Part shown: positions 59,815 through 64,000 of the stretch, piece after piece
How the letters are laid out: the number at the start of each line of letters is the position of its first letter
Numbering within the stretch: position 1 is the stretch's first letter
Source of the DNA: Dactylosporangium sucinum
Lineage (GTDB): Bacteria; Actinomycetota; Actinomycetes; Mycobacteriales; Micromonosporaceae
Direction of reading: 5' to 3'
DNA length: 64,000 nucleotides
Assembly: GCF_014647515.1 (NCBI RefSeq)
Contig: NZ_BMPI01000050.1
Coordinates: 22,418 to 86,417, forward strand
The notes under the pieces: generated by a model
Told to the model about the DNA's origin: nothing
The model's input: only the letters and a program-made list of their open reading frames with translations
Databases searched by the model: none
Made by a program: the position numbers and the translations under genes

Positions 59815-59860
59815 ATTGTGAACACAAGCCACAAACATCTTTAGAGGTGGTACTGTTCAC
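59815..59860. promoter_or_regulatory. second paired GTGAAC/GTTCAC element, small-protein and methyltransferase promoters
   Basis: ATTGTGAAC (59815-59823), CCACA five bases later, and GTTCAC at 59855-59860, with 31 bp between GTGAAC and GTTCAC exactly as at 57539-57584. The first 19 bases of both copies agree at 15 positions. The right half lies 2 nt before the methyltransferase GTG and overlaps a TACTGT hexamer that could be its -10 box. Confidence 0.6.
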
Positions 59861-59862
59861 GC

Positions 59863-61857
59863 GTGACGAGCGAGCATAACCCGGTCATCGGCGATGCCAC
59901 CCTGACGGCCAGTGGCATCGCCCAGCTGGCCAACGTCGGCCGAGCAGCGGTGAGCAACTGGCGGCGGCGCTACGCGGACTTCCCCGTGCCGGTCGGCGGG
60001 ACCCCGGCCAGCCCCAGCTTCAACGCCCGCGACGTCGAAGAATGGCTGCGCCGACAGGGCAAGCTCCACCAGGCCGCAACTGAGCAGTGGGCATGGCGCC
60101 ACATCGAGAGCTATCAGCCAGCCGCCCAGATCGGCGACGCCCTCGGTATCGCCGGCGCCTACCTGCTTGCCCGGGCAGCCCAGCCAGCGGCACGCGCCGG
60201 CCTGCTCACCCCCAAACAGCTCACCACGCAACTCCGAGCCATCGACCGCGAGCTCGCCACGCTCGTCGGCCGCGTCCTGCCCGACCAATGGGGACCGCAA
60301 CTGACCACGATCCTGCGCACCGTCGACCAACTCGCCCAGGAACAGGACCCCGAGGCCGCATTCGAGTTCCTCCACAACCGCTACGTCACGTCCGCCCAGT
60401 CGATGTCCGGCCTCGCCGGCACCCCCGACCAGGTCGCCGACATCATGCTGGCCATCGCCGGACCCGGCACCCACACCCTCGACTTCACCTGCGGCACCGG
60501 ATCGATCCTGCGCATGGCCGCCGACCGCGCGCTCGCAACCGGCGTCCCAACCCGCTACTTTGCGCAGGAAATCAAACCCCAGTACGCGCTCATCGCACTG
60601 CTCCGCCTCTGGTTCGTCCACCACCGCGGCCGCCGAGCCGGACAACCCGTCGAACGTCCCGAACTGCGCATCGACGACAGCATGCTCGCCGACGCGTTCC
60701 CCGACCTACGCGCCGACGTCGTCGTCGCGAACTTCCCGTTCGGCCTGCACGACTGGGGGCACGACCAGCTCGCCTACGACCCGCGCTGGGGCTACGGCCT
60801 GCCCCCGCGGACCGAACCGGAACTGGCATGGGTACAACACGCGCTCGCCCACCTCGCACCCGGCGGCACCGCCGTCGTGCTCATGCCGCCGGCCGCGGCG
60901 CTCCGCCCGGCAGGCCGACGCATCCGAGCCGAACTCGTCCGACGCGGAGCCCTTCGCGCCGTCATCGCACTCCGCGCTGGCCTCATGCCACCAGTCGGCA
61001 TCGGCCTGCACATCTGGGTTCTCACCCAACCCGACGATCCACGACCGAACGCCGACCGGATCCTGTTCGTCAACGCCGCTGTCGCCGGTCCCCTCACCGA
61101 ACTCATCAGCGAGGCATGGCACAGTTACCGCACAGGCCAGCACCAGGACAACCCTGGCGTCCACCGCACTGTCGCGGCCGTGGAAATCCTCGACGAACAG
61201 GTCGACCTCACGCCGCAGCGCTACCTGCCACCCCCGGACGGCGCCGCCATCGACCCAGACCACACGATAGCCGCCATCGGCGACCTCGACCGGCTCCTCG
61301 CCGGCCTCCGCCACGGACTGCCCGCCGTACAGCCGGCAACAGCCACAGCACCGCTCCGCAGTGCCCCGCAGGCGGCTCTGGCCGACCTGATCCGCTCCGG
61401 CAGCGTAGCGGTCTTACGCTCACCGAACCGCACTCGAACGACGACGTCCGAACCCGTCAACGAGGCGACGCGCGTACGTCCCGGTGACATCCTCATCCCC
61501 GTCGTCGGCCGCGACTTCGTCGCCCGAGTCGCCACAACAGACGAAGAGCTGCAGCCCGACTTCCAGGCACTCCGTGTCGACCCGGACCGGTTCGACCCCT
61601 GGTTCGTCGCGGGAGCCCTGTCCCGCAGGGACAACATCCGCGCCGCGAGCCGCACGTCCACCGGCGGAACACCCCGGATCGACCCCAAACGACTAACCAT
61701 TCCGGTCCTCGCCCTGCACGAACAACAGCAGTACGGCCGAGCGTTCCGCCAACTCGCCGACTTCCGCGCAGCCCTCGAACACGCCGGAGCCACTGGTGCC
61801 GCACTCTCCCACGCGATCAGCGAAGGCCTGACCTCAGGCACCCTCACACCCAACTGA
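59863..61857 (+). CDS. N6-adenine DNA methyltransferase with N-terminal HTH and HsdS-like C-terminus
   Basis: Protein of 664 residues. Residues 14-66 form a MerR/AlpA-like helix-turn-helix (LTASGIAQLANVGRAAVSNW). The methyltransferase of HsdM type has motif I as LDFTCGTGS (206-214) and motif IV as ANFPFG, an NFPF in place of the usual NPPF (290-293). The last 200 residues (RVRPGDILIPVVGRDFVARV, RVDPDRFDPWFVAGAL, RLTIPVLALHEQQQYG) resemble a type I specificity subunit. No restriction subunit is in the window. GTG at 59863 follows TACTGT by 6 nt with no Shine-Dalgarno, consistent with a leaderless mRNA. It may methylate DNA or regulate transcription. Confidence 0.82.
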   Translation: MTSEHNPVIGDATLTASGIAQLANVGRAAVSNWRRRYADFPVPVGGTPASPSFNARDVEEWLRRQGKLHQAATEQWAWRHIESYQPAAQIGDALGIAGAYLLARAAQPAARAGLLTPKQLTTQLRAIDRELATLVGRVLPDQWGPQLTTILRTVDQLAQEQDPEAAFEFLHNRYVTSAQSMSGLAGTPDQVADIMLAIAGPGTHTLDFTCGTGSILRMAADRALATGVPTRYFAQEIKPQYALIALLRLWFVHHRGRRAGQPVERPELRIDDSMLADAFPDLRADVVVANFPFGLHDWGHDQLAYDPRWGYGLPPRTEPELAWVQHALAHLAPGGTAVVLMPPAAALRPAGRRIRAELVRRGALRAVIALRAGLMPPVGIGLHIWVLTQPDDPRPNADRILFVNAAVAGPLTELISEAWHSYRTGQHQDNPGVHRTVAAVEILDEQVDLTPQRYLPPPDGAAIDPDHTIAAIGDLDRLLAGLRHGLPAVQPATATAPLRSAPQAALADLIRSGSVAVLRSPNRTRTTTSEPVNEATRVRPGDILIPVVGRDFVARVATTDEELQPDFQALRVDPDRFDPWFVAGALSRRDNIRAASRTSTGGTPRIDPKRLTIPVLALHEQQQYGRAFRQLADFRAALEHAGATGAALSHAISEGLTSGTLTPN

Positions 61858-62026
61858 CCGAGACGACCAACGCCCGAGCCGACCGTCGTGGTGGCCGGCC
61901 AACCCGTGGTTTTTCGCCAGGCCCGAGTGCGACAATGCTTTCCCAGTCATCGCACTGTTGGATCGACGTCGTCAGCAAGTGAACAAAATCGACCATCTTG
62001 ATCTTCAACGCACCAGGTCAGGAAGT
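61858..62026 (+). promoter_or_regulatory. probable leader of CRISPR array 2
   Basis: This 169-bp region lies between the methyltransferase stop and the first repeat. Its right half is more AT-rich (GTGAACAAAATCGACCATC and onward). Because the repeat reads in the standard I-E direction on the plus strand, the leader should be here, with transcription to the right. No gene is seen. Confidence 0.55.
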
Positions 62027-64000
62027 GTCGTCCCCGCGCATGCGGGGGTGGTCCCTGTCTATGGCTGGGCGCCTGGGGCGTACGACCGTCGTCCCCGCGC
62101 ATGCGGGGGTGGTCCCGTCGACGTGTTGCTCTTGTTGGGCAGCGAGCCGTCGTCCCCGCGCATGCGGGGGTGGTCCGCTGAAGATCGAGCCGGACAAGTC
62201 GATGAAGTAGTCGTCCCCGCGCATGCGGGGGTGGTCCCCACCGCCAACTCAAGGATTCGGCATGCTCGGCGTCGTCCCCGCGCATGCGGGGGTGGTCCTG
62301 CGGAGGTTGGCCTACCGATTCAAGTACGCAAGTCGTCCCCGCGCATGCGGGGGTGGTCCGCGGGACACGCCGGTGTACGTCGCCACGGCGATGTCGTCCC
62401 CGCGCATGCGGGGGTGGTCCGCCGCTGCTGACGGCCGGAGCGGGGGTTCGGCGGTCGTCCCCGCGCATGCGGGGGTGGTCCGTTGCTCGTCGGGGGAAGC
62501 GCCACCCGGAGGGGGTCGTCCCCGCGCATGCGGGGGTGGTCCCGGCAGTAGAACTGCTATTCTTTGTCACAGCGTGTCGTCCCCGCGCATGCGGGGGTGG
62601 TCCCTCGCCGGCGACGTCGACCCGCTCGACCGCCTCGTCGTCCCCGCGCATGCGGGGGTGGTCCCGTCCACTGTGGAGCGCGTGACCAAGGAAGCGCGTC
62701 GTCCCCGCGCATGCGGGGGTGGTCCCCTGCCCCACACCCCGGACGGCGCCGACCTGCAGTCGTCCCCGCGCATGCGGGGGTGGTCCTGTGGAGTCGCCGG
62801 CGAAGCCCGCCGGCGCCGTGTCGTCCCCGCGCATGCGGGGGTGGTCCCGACAGGTGAGGGTTCCGGTTGGTGTCTGCCGCGTCGTCCCCGCGCATGCGGG
62901 GGTGGTCCCTTCCCAGCCTTCTCCGGCAACCTCGCCCGGCCGGTCGTCCCCGCGCATGCGGGGGTGGTCCTACGTCTGCCGAGCCGGCAGCGCTAAGCCG
63001 TTTGTCGTCCCCGCGCATGCGGGGGTGGTCCTTGTCGTACAGCTTGGTACCGAAGAACAGGACGTGTCGTCCCCGCGCATGCGGGGGTGGTCCTCGGCCG
63101 CCGCAGCGGCCGGATCGAGGCGCACGGTCGTCCCCGCGCATGCGGGGGTGGTCCTGGCCCCGGGACGGCCGCAGAGCGCATCTCGCGGTCGTCCCCGCGC
63201 ATGCGGGGGTGGTCCCTCGTCAGCGCGAGAGCAAGCCCAACGCCGCGTGTCGTCCCCGCGCATGCGGGGGTGGTCCTCCAACGACATCAAGCGGATCTGC
63301 CGGCGGCTCGCGGCGTCGTCCCCGCGCATGCGGGGGTGGTCCCTGGTGGGCCTCGCCGGCGCGGACACGCCACTCGTCGTCCCCGCGCATGCGGGGGTGG
63401 TCCGGCCATTGAGCTGCTGATACATGGGGAGGGGCGGTCGTCCCCGCGCATGCGGGGGTGGTCCGGCGCTCCCACGCCGCCCACCAGAAGCCCGGCTGTC
63501 GTCCCCGCGCATGCGGGGGTGGTCCGGGGGTACGTTCGAACACGTGTTTCAGGAGAGGGTCGTCCCCGCGCATGCGGGGGTGGTCCCTGGCGGGTACCGA
63601 CAGGAACGAGTAGACGTCGGTCGTCCCCGCGCATGCGGGGGTGGTCCTCCCGGTGACCCGCCGTTCGCGGTGGCAGTCCCGTCGTCCCCGCGCATGCGGG
63701 GGTGGTCACGACCCGCCCGTGCCGCCCGCGCCGGTCGTGGTGTCGTCCCCGCGCATGCGGGGGTGGTCCCGAAACCGGCGCTGCCCTCGGCATGAATCGG
63801 CGGTCGTCCCCGCGCATGCGGGGGTGGTCCCGAGCTTGCGGAGCCCGCTCGTGGCGCCAGTACGTCGTCCCCGCGCATGCGGGGGTGGTCCGCGCGGCGG
63901 CGCCGCCGACAGCCAGGCCCTCCCGTCGTCCCCGCGCATGCGGGGGTGGTCCCCAGCCCGGAGGATGGAACGCACGGTGAAGATCGTCGTCCCCGCGCAT
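62027..64000 (+). CRISPR. type I-E-like CRISPR array 2, 33 repeats visible, cut by the window end
   Basis: A 28-bp repeat starting GTCGTCCCCGCGCATGCG and ending GGGGTGGTCC recurs with period 61; I count 33 starts from 62027 to 63986, the last one truncated. Spacers are 33 nt, with two of 34 and one of 38 (63277-63314). The repeat agrees with array 1 (in transcribed direction) at 24 of 28 positions and keeps a CCCCGC/GCGGGG stem. One repeat (63681) ends in AC instead of CC. No cas genes adjoin it within the window. Confidence 0.96.

Noticed and set aside
61947..64000. Open frames across array 2 with recurring RACGGG, MRGWS or PPPHARGR
   Set aside because: Same artefact of translating a CRISPR array.
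1..64000. tRNA or rRNA genes
   Set aside because: No cloverleaf or rRNA-like sequence was recognised, including near the integrase where an attachment-site tRNA might be expected; a covariance search would be needed to exclude one.

Overview
This is a high-GC actinobacterial chromosome segment. GTG and TTG starts are frequent, stop/start overlaps of the ATGA and GTGA type are common, LLM-class (often F420-dependent) oxidoreductases are present, and the mobilisation genes have the actinomycete form. Family assignments come from reading motifs by eye; no database search was possible. The genus cannot be fixed; a Pseudonocardiales- or Frankiales-like actinomycete is a guess.

Region 1 (1-39256) is a catabolic island for CoA-thioester chemistry. 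It holds a branched-chain-type ABC importer (binding lipoprotein, a fused LivH-LivM permease, two ATPases), a CaiB-type CoA-transferase, an AMP-dependent acyl-CoA synthetase, two thiolases, three acyl-CoA dehydrogenase polypeptides, an enoyl-CoA hydratase, MaoC-type hydratases, nine short-chain dehydrogenases, two LLM flavin oxidoreductases, an Old Yellow Enzyme, a three-subunit molybdenum hydroxylase, VOC and SnoaL-like proteins, a DapA-like aldolase and one GntR/FCD regulator. The gene set suggests import, CoA activation and beta-oxidation-like breakdown of an alicyclic, steroid-like or aromatic acid; the substrate is unknown. A degenerate 18-bp inverted-repeat motif (best half-site ATCTWAG, 4-bp spacer) lies at nine promoter regions and touches nearly every transcription unit of the island, so it looks like one regulon.

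Region 2 (39253-42624) is a decayed mobile element: a 5'-truncated MobC-like gene, a relaxase with an in-frame TGA, an AbrB-like gene and a frameshifted tyrosine recombinase. It joins the catabolic island exactly at the stop codon of a short-chain dehydrogenase.

Region 3 (42747-57498) is a complete type I-E CRISPR-Cas locus. Array 1 has 56 intact repeats plus two decayed ones at its trailer end. The genes follow on the minus strand in transcription order: a helicase gene, cas3, cse1, cse2, cas7e, cas5e, cas6e, cas1e, cas2e, leader, array. The first gene encodes a RelE/ParE-like domain fused to a UvrD-type helicase and is coupled to cas3 by a GTGA overlap.

Region 4 (57539-64000) holds a Ser/Thr kinase with a TPR-like tail, a conserved protein of unknown function with an HDxFGH motif, a 58-residue basic protein, and a HTH-methyltransferase-specificity fusion. 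A second I-E-type array follows (33 repeats visible, running out of the window). The two divergent promoter regions, helicase-cas3/kinase and small protein/methyltransferase, share the same unusual element: ATTGTGAAC and GTTCAC with exactly 31 bp between GTGAAC and GTTCAC. This suggests that the CRISPR-Cas operon, kinase, methyltransferase and unknown protein are co-regulated as one defence unit, the most novel feature of the window.
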